A stretch of DNA of 64,000 bases from Clostridia bacterium (GCA_017463325.1 JAFTPK010000018.1:1-64000), one strand, 5' to 3'; positions 49,965 to 59,220 are shown, counted from the first letter of the stretch. Numbers and translations are program-made. Notes: a model not told the origin generated them from the sequence alone.

Positions 49965-50041
49965 TGGTAGCGGCGATGAGATTCGAACTTATGACCTACC
50001 GGGTATGAACCGGTCGCTCTGACCAACTGAGCTACGCCGCC
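49965..50041 (-). tRNA. tRNA-Met, elongator (anticodon CAT)
   Basis: Minus strand: acceptor GGCGGCG paired with CGCCGCT (G-T end pair), anticodon stem ACCGG/CCGGT with loop TTCATAC, encoded ACCA. The GGCGGYGTAGCTCAG start is that of elongator methionine tRNAs of Bacilli and Clostridia. Confidence 0.93.
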
Positions 50042-50046
50042 ATGTT

Positions 50047-50123
<77 letters not shown>

Positions 50124-50168
50124 ATATTTCTTGTCTGTTTTTGCCGTCTTGCGCAAAACAGCTTACTA

Positions 50169-50197
50169 ATAATACTAAAAATAAAATCATTTGTCAA
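50169..50197 (-). promoter_or_regulatory. Promoter of the tRNA fMet-Met-Glu operon
   Basis: Minus strand TTGACA, 17 bases, TATTAT, about 45 bases before tRNA-fMet. Confidence 0.8.
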
Positions 50198-50329
50198 CTG
50201 TTTTTTTGCCAAAAAAATAAAAAAAGATTAAAAACGTAAAAATTTTTTATAAAGAGCAAGTTGCGCGGGGCGGTATAAGAGAAAATTCAGCGCTTTTCGT
50301 TTTTTGTTTTCTTTTTTTGTAAAAAATAC

Positions 50330-50358
50330 TTTACTTTCACCGCGTTTTGGGATATAAT
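50330..50358 (+). promoter_or_regulatory. Promoter of the methyltransferase-rluA unit
   Basis: TTTACT, 17 bases, TATAAT, 56 bases before the ATG. Confidence 0.7.
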
Positions 50359-50414
50359 ATATAGGTAAAAATGGGCGTGTGTACCCAAAAGTGAAGTTTT
50401 ACAAAGAGGCGCGT

Positions 50415-51278
50415 ATGAAAATTTCCGAAAACTGGAAAGATTATTCGATCATTGCTACGGGTGACGGTTATAAGCTCGAACGTTGGAAAGACGTATATTT
50501 GCTTCGTCCCGATCCGCAGGTGATTTGGTCGGCAAGTTTCGATCTTTTTTCCTATCCCAAGCTCAACGCGTATTACAAGCGCAGCGAAAAAGGGGGCGGC
50601 GGCTGGAAATATTTAAAGCCCGTGCCCGAGGAATGGTCGATTTCCTACGAACAGCTTGGCCTTGATTTCAAGATCAAGCCCATGGGCTTTAAGCACACGG
50701 GGCTTTTTCCCGAACAGGCGGTGAACTGGGAACGCATGACGGAGCTGATCAAAAAAGCAGGGCGGCCGATCAAGGTATTAAATTTGTTTGCGTACACGGG
50801 CGGCGCGACGGTCGCGTGCGCGAAAGCGGGCGCGCAGGTCACGCACGTAGACGCGGCAAAGGGCATGGTGGAGCGTGCAGGCGAGAACGCACGGCTGTCG
50901 GGTATTGAAACGGGGATACGGTATATCGTAGACGATTGCTTAAAATTTGTTTCGCGGGAGATCCGTCGCGGCAACAAATACGACGCGATCATTATGGACC
51001 CGCCCTCGTACGGCCGCGGACCCAACGGAGAAATGTGGAAGATCGAGAACGATCTTTTTAAATTCGTGCAGCTTTGTACCAAAGTTTTGTCGGAAGAGCC
51101 TTTATTTGTTTTGATCAATAGTTACACGACGGGGTTGCAACCCATGGTGTTAAAAAATATTCTTACGCTGACCATGCGCGGTTTCCCAGGCAGAGCGGAG
51201 GCGTACGAGGTAGGCATAAAAACGGAGGAGGGGATTTCTCTTCCCTGCGGCGCAGGAGGGCTGTTTGTCAATGAGTAA
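50415..51278 (+). CDS. Class I SAM-dependent rRNA methyltransferase (RlmI/RlmK-like)
   Basis: 287 residues from ATG 50415, with AAAGAGGCG just before it. The SAM pocket is LNLFAYTGGATVACAKAGAQ with DAAKGMVERAGENARLSG, and the active-site-like DPPSYGRGPNGEMW is of the RlmI/KL type, which methylates cytosine C5 or guanine N2 in 23S rRNA. Without the N-terminal PUA domain, the exact base cannot be named. It overlaps the next gene by 8 bases, so translation is coupled. Confidence 0.88.
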   Translation: MKISENWKDYSIIATGDGYKLERWKDVYLLRPDPQVIWSASFDLFSYPKLNAYYKRSEKGGGGWKYLKPVPEEWSISYEQLGLDFKIKPMGFKHTGLFPEQAVNWERMTELIKKAGRPIKVLNLFAYTGGATVACAKAGAQVTHVDAAKGMVERAGENARLSGIETGIRYIVDDCLKFVSREIRRGNKYDAIIMDPPSYGRGPNGEMWKIENDLFKFVQLCTKVLSEEPLFVLINSYTTGLQPMVLKNILTLTMRGFPGRAEAYEVGIKTEEGISLPCGAGGLFVNE

Positions 51279-52008
51279 CGAAACGGAAACGATCAAAAGT
51301 GGGGAATATCGTCCCGAATTTACCATTCTTTACGAGGATAATCATATTATCGTTGTATTAAAGCCGCAAATGACGGCTTGTTGCCCCGACGAAAGCAAGG
51401 ACGAAAATCTTCTCGATATGGTGAAAAACTATATCAAGATCGCCTATAATAAGCCGGGAAACGTATACGTGGGGCTAGTGCACCGTTTAGATAGACCCAC
51501 AGGCGGGGTCATGGTTTACGCAAAGACCAGTAAGGCCGCGGCTCGTTTGACGGAGGGCTTGCAAAAAGGGGATTTTGAAAAGAAATATCTCACCGTGCTT
51601 TGCGGCTCTTTGGGAGGCGAACGGGGCACGTTGACGAATTACCTTCGGAAAAACACCGTCAACAATATGGTGTATATTTGTACGCCGTCCGAGGAGGGCG
51701 CAAAATATGCCGAGCTTGACTATAAAGTGATCGAGGATAAGGGAAAATTTTCGCTTGTCGAGGTGCGCTTGCATACGGGTAGAACGCATCAGATCCGCGT
51801 GCAGATGGCTGGGATTTCCCATCCTATATACGGTGATATGCGTTACGGCGGCGCGTTGGCGCAAAAAGGCAAGCTTGCGCTTTGGGCATATTCGCTTTCC
51901 TTTTCTCACCCGATCACCAAAGAACGCATGAAATTTATCGTCGCTCCACCTGAAACGGAAACGCCTTGGAAGGCTTTTGACCTTGTCGGCGCGCTGCAAA
52001 TTAAGTGA
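51271..52008 (+). CDS. RluA-family pseudouridine synthase
   Basis: 245 residues from ATG 51271, overlapping the methyltransferase stop by 8 bases. Catalytic Asp in VHRLDRPTGGVMVYAKT; further motif TGRTHQIRVQMAG. No N-terminal S4 domain. It isomerises uridine in rRNA or tRNA; target unknown. A second enzyme of the same family lies at 54556. Confidence 0.93.
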   Translation: MSNETETIKSGEYRPEFTILYEDNHIIVVLKPQMTACCPDESKDENLLDMVKNYIKIAYNKPGNVYVGLVHRLDRPTGGVMVYAKTSKAAARLTEGLQKGDFEKKYLTVLCGSLGGERGTLTNYLRKNTVNNMVYICTPSEEGAKYAELDYKVIEDKGKFSLVEVRLHTGRTHQIRVQMAGISHPIYGDMRYGGALAQKGKLALWAYSLSFSHPITKERMKFIVAPPETETPWKAFDLVGALQIK

Positions 52009-52055
52009 AATTTAAAAAAACGCGTAAATTCTATCGAATACCCCTTGAAATGCGT

Positions 52056-52084
52056 TTGACAAAAAGTTTGATAAGGTGTAAAAT
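52056..52084 (+). promoter_or_regulatory. Promoter of the large surface protein gene
   Basis: TTGACA, 17 bases, TAAAAT. Confidence 0.8.
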
Positions 52085-52144
52085 AGAAAAAGCGTAATAA
52101 ATTTATATAGCAAAGTTTACGAAAAAACCGAGAGGCATTTTTTG

Positions 52145-54499
52145 ATGAAAAACCAAAAGACTAAAAACTTAACTCTTATGCTTGCCTCCGCGCTTGGCGC
52201 GGCGGCTTTAACGGGTGCGGTGTATTCCGCTCTTCCTGCGTCGGCGGACGAGGCGTCCGCTACCACCTATTCGGTGAGCACGATTTTCGGGACGAGCAAC
52301 GCTTCCAGCGTCGGCACGACGAACGTAGCGTTCGCACTCAAAGATAACGCCAGAGTCACGCTTAAACAGCGCGACCTTGCCCTGAAATGGTATGAGGGCA
52401 AAGACGACGTAAAATATTTCAGTACCGAATTCTCTTTTTCGGATACCGATTTTGAAACGGTGACGCTTGTGATTGAAACGGCGTCCGCTGTTGCAAATAA
52501 AGAAGGGAAAACGGTGAATAAGCTCGTATTCTCTACGAACGACGGAAAGGTGTATGCGGCGGTCAATCCCGAGGATGACGCGACTGTCACCGACGGGGTA
52601 GAGGTCGCGGCAACGCAAAATATCGTTGTACGCTTGGGAGAAGAGAGCGTTGGCTACGACGAATACAGCGTTTCCGTCAACGACGTACGCGTTGGGACGT
52701 TTGAAAACGTCGGCGCGACGTTCGGCGAATACGCTTCCAGCTCGGCAACGACGCCCTTGATGCCCTTTGCTATCGAGGCTACCTTTGCGGAGGAAGCAAA
52801 AGACGATGCGGCGGTAACCAACCTCAACCTCTATTCCATCAACGGTCAGAGCTTTGCGCTCAATGAAAACGGCGAAATTGAAGATACGGCTGTGCCTGTG
52901 CTCGTTGTCAACGACAAGCTTACTTCGTTCACGATCGGTACGGCGTTCGCGCTCGATTACGAGGTAGTGGACGTTCTTGACAGAACGGTGACCAAATCGT
53001 TGAAATATTACGCCTACGATCCTACGGTTGAGGCAGGGGAAGAGGAATACGAGGCGTTGACAACCTCCACCTATTTTACTGAAACCAACTACACCGAGGG
53101 CGACGTAGAAACCTCCGTGTTTGCAAAATACGGGTACGAGCTTGTTTCCATTCGATTCACTCTTTCGGACGAAAACCACAAAGAGGACGGAAACGGCGAG
53201 GCGGTAGGTAAGGGCGCGACGACCTATTATCTTGCTTGGTATACGGAAAGCCAGAAAGCTCCTAACGCGGCGGCGACGGATGAAACCTATTATATCCTCG
53301 TAGACGACAATAAAGACGGTGCGTACTACACCTTCCTTTCGACGGAAAACGGCGAAAACGAGGTGACGGGGCAATCGCTGATCGACGATTATCAGGCGCT
53401 TGTTACGGAAAAAGCGAAAGATTTAAAGGCGGGTAGCTCTGCAAGCTTTACGCTTCCCTCCTTGCGCGGTTTGATTGCGGATAACGGCGGTTACGAGAAC
53501 TTGAAATTCACGATCGTGTACAAGTCCTCCAACGCAACCTCCGAATCGACGAAGAGTTCGCTTTCTTCCTCCTCGCTCAAATTTAACGTAACGAAGTCGG
53601 GGCTTTACGAATTTAAGGTGTTCGCAAACGATAAAGCGGGCAACACCATGCAATATTATTTGGATGGGGAGCTTGTAAGCGTTACCTCCTCCAACGTTTG
53701 GAAGATTGACGAAATTCCCTATTTCAGCTTTAACGTAGCAAAAACGCCTTTGTCGATTGACGAAGAGGACGACGAAAGCGATAGAAGACAATCGGTGACG
53801 ATCGGTTCTACGTACGACGATTTTGAACTGGATCTTTCGGGGGATTCCTCTGCAACGGCAACCGTAACGTACAAGCTGTATCGCATTGATTTCGACGCTT
53901 ATAACCTTGCGGCTTCGACGCTTGCGTCTTCGGCGGATCTCTCCAAGATCAGCTACGCGGCGATCGCAGAGGAGGCGAAAGGCAAGCTTTCCCAAGCGAA
54001 CGGCGACTACGACGAATTCTTCAAAAATATTTATGCGGAGCTTTTGGCGTCGCGTATCGGCGGTGACGCAACGGCGGAAATGCTGCTTGAAAAGAACGTA
54101 TTTGTAGAGATCGACCCGTATAACGACGCAATCAATGAAGAAGATCATCCCGACGAATGGGCTGCGCACAATCAGTACGAATGGAATGAAACGGAGGCGC
54201 GTTTCACGGCGACGCACGAGGGCACCTTCCTTATCCTCGCCGTATATTCCGATCCTTTGATCGGTTCGGCAAAGGCTTGCGGATATAAGGTGGTCAGCGT
54301 TGCGTCCGAGGACGACGTAATCCCCGGGGAAACGGAATGGCTGAAAAACAATATCGTATCCGTAGTACTTTTCGGGATTGCTGCGTTGATGCTTGTAGCG
54401 ATTATTGTAATTGCGTTTATCAAGCCTACCGACGAAACGTTGGAAGACGTTGACGTTGCGGCGAAGAAAGCGCCTAAGGCAAAGAAAGATAAGAAGTAA
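52145..54499 (+). CDS. Large secreted, C-terminally membrane-anchored surface protein
   Basis: 784 residues from ATG 52145. Signal peptide MKNQKTKNLTLMLASALGAA...ALPASADEAS with an A-S-A cleavage site, then several beta-rich domains without cysteines and acidic, Thr/Ser-rich linkers, one with the Ig-like strand pattern LYEFKVFANDKAGNTMQYY. The C-terminus is a single helix (IVSVVLFGIAALMLVAIIVIAF) followed by KPTDETLED and a Lys/Ala-rich tail (AKKAPKAKKDKK). It lacks an LPXTG motif. I cannot name it. The ribosome site is weak (GAGAGG, 11 bases upstream). Confidence 0.85.
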   Translation: MKNQKTKNLTLMLASALGAAALTGAVYSALPASADEASATTYSVSTIFGTSNASSVGTTNVAFALKDNARVTLKQRDLALKWYEGKDDVKYFSTEFSFSDTDFETVTLVIETASAVANKEGKTVNKLVFSTNDGKVYAAVNPEDDATVTDGVEVAATQNIVVRLGEESVGYDEYSVSVNDVRVGTFENVGATFGEYASSSATTPLMPFAIEATFAEEAKDDAAVTNLNLYSINGQSFALNENGEIEDTAVPVLVVNDKLTSFTIGTAFALDYEVVDVLDRTVTKSLKYYAYDPTVEAGEEEYEALTTSTYFTETNYTEGDVETSVFAKYGYELVSIRFTLSDENHKEDGNGEAVGKGATTYYLAWYTESQKAPNAAATDETYYILVDDNKDGAYYTFLSTENGENEVTGQSLIDDYQALVTEKAKDLKAGSSASFTLPSLRGLIADNGGYENLKFTIVYKSSNATSESTKSSLSSSSLKFNVTKSGLYEFKVFANDKAGNTMQYYLDGELVSVTSSNVWKIDEIPYFSFNVAKTPLSIDEEDDESDRRQSVTIGSTYDDFELDLSGDSSATATVTYKLYRIDFDAYNLAASTLASSADLSKISYAAIAEEAKGKLSQANGDYDEFFKNIYAELLASRIGGDATAEMLLEKNVFVEIDPYNDAINEEDHPDEWAAHNQYEWNETEARFTATHEGTFLILAVYSDPLIGSAKACGYKVVSVASEDDVIPGETEWLKNNIVSVVLFGIAALMLVAIIVIAFIKPTDETLEDVDVAAKKAPKAKKDKK

Positions 54500-54507
54500 G
54501 TAATTTG

Positions 54508-54537
54508 TTCGACCGTCGCAAATAAGCGGCGGTCGAA
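54508..54537 (+). terminator. Terminator of the surface protein gene
   Basis: TTCGACCG(TC)GC / GC(GG)CGGTCGAA then ATTTTT. Confidence 0.75.
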
Positions 54538-54555
54538 ATTTTTGGAGAAAGGCAA

Positions 54556-55371
54556 TTGATCAAACTTACCGTAACCGAAAAGCAATCGTTGAAAAAATTT
54601 ACCGACGACAATTACGCGCAAGGCTCCTTTTTTTGGGAGCAGCTAATGAAAAATAAGGACGTCAAGGTCAACGGCGTGAAGATAGGCGAGGACGTAATAG
54701 TAAACGTCGGCGACGTCGTTTGTTATTATTTGTCGCCTAAGCAGGAAGAAAAACCAGCCTTTCACCTCGTTTACGAGGATGAGAATATTCTCGTTGCCGA
54801 CAAGGAAAGCGGGGTGAATTCCGAGGCGGTATTTGCCGAGCTTAGCCGTAAAGGAGAATATTATTTCATTCACCGCTTGGACAGAAACACCCAAGGCTTG
54901 CTCGTATTCGCAAAAACGAAAGCATCGTCCGAGGCTTTGCTTGCCGCTTTCAAGGAGCGTAAAGTAACTAAGCTTTATCACGCGCTTTGTTTCGGGCGAT
55001 TTTTTCAAAAAGAAGCGACGCTCACAGCCTATTTAAAAAAGGAAGAGGCGCGCCCCCTCGTTCGCGTTTACGCCGCGCCCGTAAAAGGTGCGGAAACGAT
55101 CGTCACGGCATACCGTGTCCTTGACGAACGCGAAGAAACGACACTTGTCGAAGTCACGCTGCATACAGGGAAAACCCATCAAATCCGCGCCCATTTGGCG
55201 CACGTGGGAACCCCGATCGTTGGGGATATGAAATATGGAAACGCGCAAAAAAACCGTGCGTATAAGCGTACCCGTCAATGCCTTGTCGCTAAATTTTTGT
55301 CCTTTGAATGTGCGGGGGCGCTTTCCTATCTAAACGGAAAAATCTTTACCTCCCGTTTCGACCCTATGTAA
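54556..55371 (+). CDS. RluA-family pseudouridine synthase with S4-like N-terminus, TTG start
   Basis: 271 residues. The first 60 form an S4-like RNA-binding domain (SLKKFTDDNYAQGSFFWEQL then KNKDVKVNGVKIGEDVIVNVGDVVCYYL). The synthase core has the catalytic Asp in FIHRLDRNTQGLLVFAKT and TGKTHQIRAHLAHVGTPIVGDMKYG, so RluD/RluC-like. The TTG start is supported by GGAGAAAGG upstream. It follows the terminator of the surface gene. Confidence 0.92.
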   Translation: MIKLTVTEKQSLKKFTDDNYAQGSFFWEQLMKNKDVKVNGVKIGEDVIVNVGDVVCYYLSPKQEEKPAFHLVYEDENILVADKESGVNSEAVFAELSRKGEYYFIHRLDRNTQGLLVFAKTKASSEALLAAFKERKVTKLYHALCFGRFFQKEATLTAYLKKEEARPLVRVYAAPVKGAETIVTAYRVLDEREETTLVEVTLHTGKTHQIRAHLAHVGTPIVGDMKYGNAQKNRAYKRTRQCLVAKFLSFECAGALSYLNGKIFTSRFDPM

Positions 55372-55380
55372 ATTCTATAT

Positions 55381-55422
55381 GCACCCCGCCGCGGAAAATT
55401 TTTCGCGGCGGGGTGCTTTTTT
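55381..55422 (+). terminator. Strong intrinsic terminator
   Basis: GCACCCCGCCGCG / CGCGGCGGGGTGC, a 13-base-pair stem followed by six T residues. Confidence 0.9.
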
Positions 55423-55433
55423 GCCTCAAACGC

Positions 55434-55462
55434 TTGACAATTATGAAATACTATATTATAAT
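55434..55462 (+). promoter_or_regulatory. Promoter of arsR-cadA
   Basis: Perfect TTGACA (55434-55439), 17 bases, perfect TATAAT (55457-55462). Confidence 0.85.
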
Positions 55463-55480
55463 ATGAATACTTATTCATAT
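55461..55480. promoter_or_regulatory. ArsR/SmtB-type operator, 20-bp palindrome
   Basis: ATATGAATACTTATTCATAT, a perfect palindrome with a central CT, overlapping the -10 box and the transcript start. It is of the 12-2-12 form bound by SmtB, CzrA and ArsR repressors. Confidence 0.85.
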
Positions 55481-55500
55481 ATTAATGAAAGGAGAAGAAT

Positions 55501-55851
55501 ATGACGATTTGTGAAAAAAAGGAACACGAGCAAGCAGTTGGCTCGGCTAAGCGCGAGGCGCTCAGCGAAGAGCAGCTTGGGCGGGTATGCAACGTTTTTC
55601 GGGTACTTGGCGAGCCGTCGAGAATGAAAATCGTGCTTGCGCTTACGGGCGGGGAAATGTGCGTTTATCATATTTTGCAAGCGGTAGGCGGCACGCAAAG
55701 CGGGGTCAGTCATCAATTGCGGGTATTGAAGGATAACCGTATCGTACGTTCGAGGAGAGAGGGGCAAAATATTTTATATTCGCTCGCTGACGATCATATC
55801 GTCGAGATCGTGGCAATGGGGCGCGCGCATATGGATTGCGCGGAGGAATAG
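55501..55851 (+). CDS. ArsR/SmtB family metal-sensing repressor
   Basis: 116 residues, winged helix: LGEPSRMKIVLALTGGEMCVYHILQAVGGTQSGVSHQLRVLKDNRIVRSRREGQNILYSLADDHI. ELCVxD-type metal motif is MCVYH, so the first metal ligand set may be Cys in alpha-3 (GEMCVYH) with further ligands in the terminal helix (ADDHIVEIV and HMDCAEE). That pattern fits Cd/Pb/Zn sensors such as CadC or CzrA. It overlaps the operator region and precedes cadA by 1 base. Confidence 0.9.
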   Translation: MTICEKKEHEQAVGSAKREALSEEQLGRVCNVFRVLGEPSRMKIVLALTGGEMCVYHILQAVGGTQSGVSHQLRVLKDNRIVRSRREGQNILYSLADDHIVEIVAMGRAHMDCAEE

Positions 55852-55852
55852 A

Positions 55853-57913
55853 ATGAAAGCGGTATTGAAATTAGAGGGGCTTGATTGCGCGGTTTGTGCG
55901 GGAGAGCTGGAAGAGCTTATCAAAGAGCTTGACGGCGTAATGGCGGCTACGGTCGCATTTGCAGCCGCGACGCTTACGGTAGAATACGAGGACGAGGAAA
56001 CGCTGAAAAAAGTCAAGGCGACGGCGAATGCATTTGAAGAGGTGCGCGTTGTGGAGGAAGAGGCGGAGGAAACGAAAGGGTCGAAGAAAAAGGAATGGCT
56101 GCGTATTCTTTTTTCCGCTTGCTTACTTGTGGGTGGAGTTCTTAGCGAAAGGCTTGGGAATTCCATTGCTTGGACGGTGCTTGGATACGTGTTGTACGTT
56201 GGAGGGTATCTGCTTGTCGGCTACGACGTAATTCTTTCCGTTTTCAAGAAAAAGAATATTTTCGACGAAAACTTTTTGATGACGGTGGCGTCCGTCGGTG
56301 CGTTTGCGCTTGGGGAGGCGTTGGAGGGCGTCGCTGTGATGCTTTTGTATCAGCTTGGCGAATTACTGCAAGGGATTGCCGTCGGTGCGTCGAGAAAGTC
56401 GGTTACCAAACTCATGGATTTGAAAACGACGACTGCCACGCGCATTGCGGCGGGGGGCGAATCTGAAACGGTTGCGCCCGAGGCGCTGCATATCGGCGAC
56501 GTCGTTTTGGTAAAAGCAGGGGAAAAGATACCTTGCGACGGCGTACTTTTAGACGAACTTGCCGTTCTTGATACAAAATCCTTGACGGGGGAGGCAGAGC
56601 CGAAAAACGTAAAAAGGGAAGAGGAACTTCTCTCGGGCTTTATTAACGTCGGCGGTGTGTTCACTATGCGGATCACGAGGGCTTACGAAGATAGCGCGGT
56701 GAAGAAGATTCTCGATCTAATGGAAAATTCCGCGGCAAAAAAAGCTGCGCCTGAGAAATTTATTACGAAATTTGCAAGGTATTATACGCCCGCCGTATGT
56801 ATTTTTGCGTTACTTTTCGCGGGGATTGCGCCGCTCGTTTCCTATTTTGCTACGGGCAATGCGGAAATGATTCGATACGTGCGTTCGGCGCTTACTTTCC
56901 TAGTCGTTTCTTGTCCGTGCGCGCTCGTTATTTCCGTGCCGCTCACCTATTTTTCGGCGCTTGGCACTTGCGCGCGGAAAGGGGTGCTTGTGAAAGGCGC
57001 GACCTGTTTGGAAGCGGCTGCGGCGGTCAAAACGCTTGCGTTCGATAAGACGGGCACGCTGACAGAGGGGAATTTCGAGATTTGCGAAACGGTTGAGGTA
57101 AACGCGTCTAAGGAAGAACTGCTCGCCATTGCGGCGGCATTAGAAGAAAATTCCGCGCATCCCTTGGCTAAGGCGTTTAGCGGCGTACCCTTTAAAAGCA
57201 AAGCGAAAGGCGTTGTGGAAACCATGGGAAAAGGCGTTTGCGGGGAGCTTGGCGGGGAAGTCGTACGGATCGGTAGCGCGGTGTATTTGAAAGAAAACGG
57301 CGTTTCGGTGCAAGAGATAGACTCTGTCTATACCGTATTATATATAGCGCGCGGGCGCGAGTACTTGGGAGCGACGCTGGTTGGCGATAAGCTCCGCACC
57401 GATTGCAAAGCCACGTTAAAGGGGTTGAAAGAAATGGGGTACTTTCGCACGGTCATGCTAACGGGCGACTCGGAAAAACGGGCGAAATTCGTGGCTGAGG
57501 AGGTAGGCATTGAAGAGGTGCGCTTCGGTCTTTTACCTGACGAAAAATTGCGTTGCGCCGAGGAACTGAAAACGGAGGGAAAACTCCTTTACGTGGGGGA
57601 CGGTATCAACGACGCGCCCGTCATGGCGGCTGCCGACCTCGCTGTTTCTATGGGGAAACTTGGTAGTGCGGCGGCTGTGGAGGCATCTGACTTCGTTCTC
57701 GTTTCCGATAACCTTTCTGCCCTGCCGCAACTTTTCAAGGTTGCGAAAAAGACCCGTTCGATCGTTCGACAAAACGTCGTATTTTCTATTGTGATGAAAG
57801 CCGTATTTATGCTTCTTGGCGGGATGGGAGTATTGCCGCTTGCGCTTGCGGTATTTGCCGACGTGGGCGTTATGCTGTTGGCGGTATTGAATTCTTTGCG
57901 GGTGAACGCTTGA
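55853..57913 (+). CDS. cadA: CadA-type heavy metal P1B ATPase (Zn/Cd/Pb)
   Basis: 686 residues. An HMA-like domain at 1-70 has GLDCAVC with Cys12/Cys15. Membrane helices, then SCPCALVIS (transport CPC), DKTGTLTEG (phosphorylation Asp), and GDGINDAPVM. CPC plus a Lys/Asp final helix is the P1B-2 (Zn2+/Cd2+/Pb2+) type. It exports metal and is repressed by the ArsR just upstream. Family length about 700. The promoter of rdgB overlaps the stop codon. Confidence 0.95.
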   Translation: MKAVLKLEGLDCAVCAGELEELIKELDGVMAATVAFAAATLTVEYEDEETLKKVKATANAFEEVRVVEEEAEETKGSKKKEWLRILFSACLLVGGVLSERLGNSIAWTVLGYVLYVGGYLLVGYDVILSVFKKKNIFDENFLMTVASVGAFALGEALEGVAVMLLYQLGELLQGIAVGASRKSVTKLMDLKTTTATRIAAGGESETVAPEALHIGDVVLVKAGEKIPCDGVLLDELAVLDTKSLTGEAEPKNVKREEELLSGFINVGGVFTMRITRAYEDSAVKKILDLMENSAAKKAAPEKFITKFARYYTPAVCIFALLFAGIAPLVSYFATGNAEMIRYVRSALTFLVVSCPCALVISVPLTYFSALGTCARKGVLVKGATCLEAAAAVKTLAFDKTGTLTEGNFEICETVEVNASKEELLAIAAALEENSAHPLAKAFSGVPFKSKAKGVVETMGKGVCGELGGEVVRIGSAVYLKENGVSVQEIDSVYTVLYIARGREYLGATLVGDKLRTDCKATLKGLKEMGYFRTVMLTGDSEKRAKFVAEEVGIEEVRFGLLPDEKLRCAEELKTEGKLLYVGDGINDAPVMAAADLAVSMGKLGSAAAVEASDFVLVSDNLSALPQLFKVAKKTRSIVRQNVVFSIVMKAVFMLLGGMGVLPLALAVFADVGVMLLAVLNSLRVNA

Positions 57914-57938
57914 CAGAAAATCGAAAGGCGAGTATAAT
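57910..57938 (+). promoter_or_regulatory. Promoter of rdgB overlapping the cadA stop codon
   Basis: TTGACA (57910-57915, including the TGA of cadA), 17 bases, TATAAT (57933-57938). Confidence 0.8.
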
Positions 57939-57961
57939 GAATACTATAAGAGGTGAATTAT

Positions 57962-58543
57962 ATGCAAAAACCGATCGTAGTAGTAGCGTCGAATAACGTA
58001 AATAAATTGCGGGAGTTTTCTCAAATTCTTGCAGGGTACGAGGTGGTATCGCAAAAGCAAATGGGTTTTGACGAGGACGTAGAGGAAACGGGCGAAACGT
58101 TTGCAGAGAACGCGCTTATCAAGGCACGCGCGGCGGCAAATGCGCTTGGAAAGCCTGCTCTTGCAGATGATAGCGGACTTTGCGTGGTGGCGTTGAACGG
58201 TGAACCGGGAGTGTATAGCGCGCGGTATGCGGGCGATCACAACGACGCAAATAACCGAAAGAAACTGCTTGCCAAGTTAAAGGGCGTGAAAGAGAGAACG
58301 GCGTATTTTCAATGCGCAATCGCATTCGTTTTCCCGCAAGGCAAGGAGATCGTGGTGGAGGGGCGCACCTACGGAAAGATTTTAGAGGAAGAAAGGGGCG
58401 AGGGTGGCTTTGGCTACGACTGTTTATTTTTAAGCGACGATCTTCATAAATCGTTTGGAGAGGCGACGGCGGAGGAGAAAAACGGCGTTTCGCACCGTAG
58501 CCGCGCGCTTGCCGCGCTACTTGCGAGGTTGAAAGAGGAATGA
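57962..58543 (+). CDS. rdgB: XTP/dITP diphosphatase
   Basis: 193 residues from ATG 57962 (AGAGGTG 8 bases upstream; the longer frame from GTG 57953 leaves no space). Family motifs: VASNNVNKLREF, FAENALIKARAAA, ADDSGLCVVALNGEPGVYSARYAG and GFGYDCLF. It cleans inosine and xanthosine triphosphates from the nucleotide pool. It overlaps the next gene by 4 bases (ATGA), coupled translation. Confidence 0.95.
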   Translation: MQKPIVVVASNNVNKLREFSQILAGYEVVSQKQMGFDEDVEETGETFAENALIKARAAANALGKPALADDSGLCVVALNGEPGVYSARYAGDHNDANNRKKLLAKLKGVKERTAYFQCAIAFVFPQGKEIVVEGRTYGKILEEERGEGGFGYDCLFLSDDLHKSFGEATAEEKNGVSHRSRALAALLARLKEE

Positions 58544-59022
58544 AAACGCTCGTCGTAATTTCCGACACGCACGGAAATAAAAAGGGCGTGGAGCAGTTAA
58601 AGCCGCTGTTTTTGGAAAACGATTACGCGGTATATCTTGGCGATGGCTTTTCCGATTTTAAAGAAATTTTTTCCGAGCAGCCGGAAAAATGTTATTTTTG
58701 CAAAGGCAATTGTGATTTTTTTGCGCCGCTTCCCGAGGAGGGGATATTAGAAGTCGAAAAGTTGCGTATTTTCTATTGCCACGGCCACCGTTACGGCGTT
58801 AAAGGAACGCTCGTCGCCTTGGCAAAACGCGCGAAAGAGCTTGATTGCAGCGTCGCGTTGTACGGTCACAGCCACCGTCCGTCGATTGAGGAGCTGGGCG
58901 GCGTCACGCTGATCAATCCCGGGTCGCTTCGTTTTCCCGCCACGCAGGGCGGGAGTTACGCTTATCTTGTTGTGCACGGCGAAAAATTGACGGCGACCAT
59001 CGTCGGGGAAAATCCAAATTAA
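58540..59022 (+). CDS. YfcE/MJ0936-family metallophosphoesterase
   Basis: 160 residues with the calcineurin-like motifs: VISDTHGN, YLGDGFSDF, CKGNCDF, FYCHGHRYG and YGHSHRPSIEE, with a closing NPGSLRF. Members hydrolyse phosphodiesters, substrate unknown. Coupled to rdgB, a frequent pairing in Firmicutes. A terminator follows. Confidence 0.92.
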   Translation: MKTLVVISDTHGNKKGVEQLKPLFLENDYAVYLGDGFSDFKEIFSEQPEKCYFCKGNCDFFAPLPEEGILEVEKLRIFYCHGHRYGVKGTLVALAKRAKELDCSVALYGHSHRPSIEELGGVTLINPGSLRFPATQGGSYAYLVVHGEKLTATIVGENPN

Positions 59023-59037
59023 AAAGGAAATAAAACG

Positions 59038-59077
59038 AAAAAACGCTTCGAGGCTTTTAAGCTATCGAGGCGTTTTT
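59038..59077 (+). terminator. Terminator of rdgB-yfcE
   Basis: AAAACGC(T)TCGA(GG) / TCGA(G)GCGTTTTT with an AGCTTAAAAGC-like inner loop, then a T run. Confidence 0.75.
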
Positions 59078-59121
59078 CGTATATGAAAAAGCGGTTTTGC
59101 AAACGCTAATTGTAGTGAAAG

Positions 59122-59190
59122 TTACCTTTTTATTACAAAATCGGAGGATTTGTTACCGTTTCGTTACAAAATCAGGAAAAGTTTGTTACA
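59122..59190 (+). promoter_or_regulatory. Pho-box-like repeats upstream of pstS
   Basis: TTAC repeats at 59122, 59133, 59153, 59164 and 59186: pairs 11 bases apart (122/133 and 153/164), and 164 to 186 is 22 bases, so all but one sit on one face of the helix. The PhoP box of Firmicutes is a direct repeat of TTNACA-like sequence with 11-bp pitch. The -10 TATAAT at 59200-59205 lacks a -35, as expected for a promoter that needs an activator. Confidence 0.7.
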
Positions 59191-59220
59191 ACTTTCCTTT
59201 ATAATAAAGGCACGATAAAA

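Noticed and set aside
52208..53374. 388-codon frame antisense to the large surface gene
   Set aside because: Basic, repetitive shadow product; the plus-strand gene has signal peptide, promoter and terminator.
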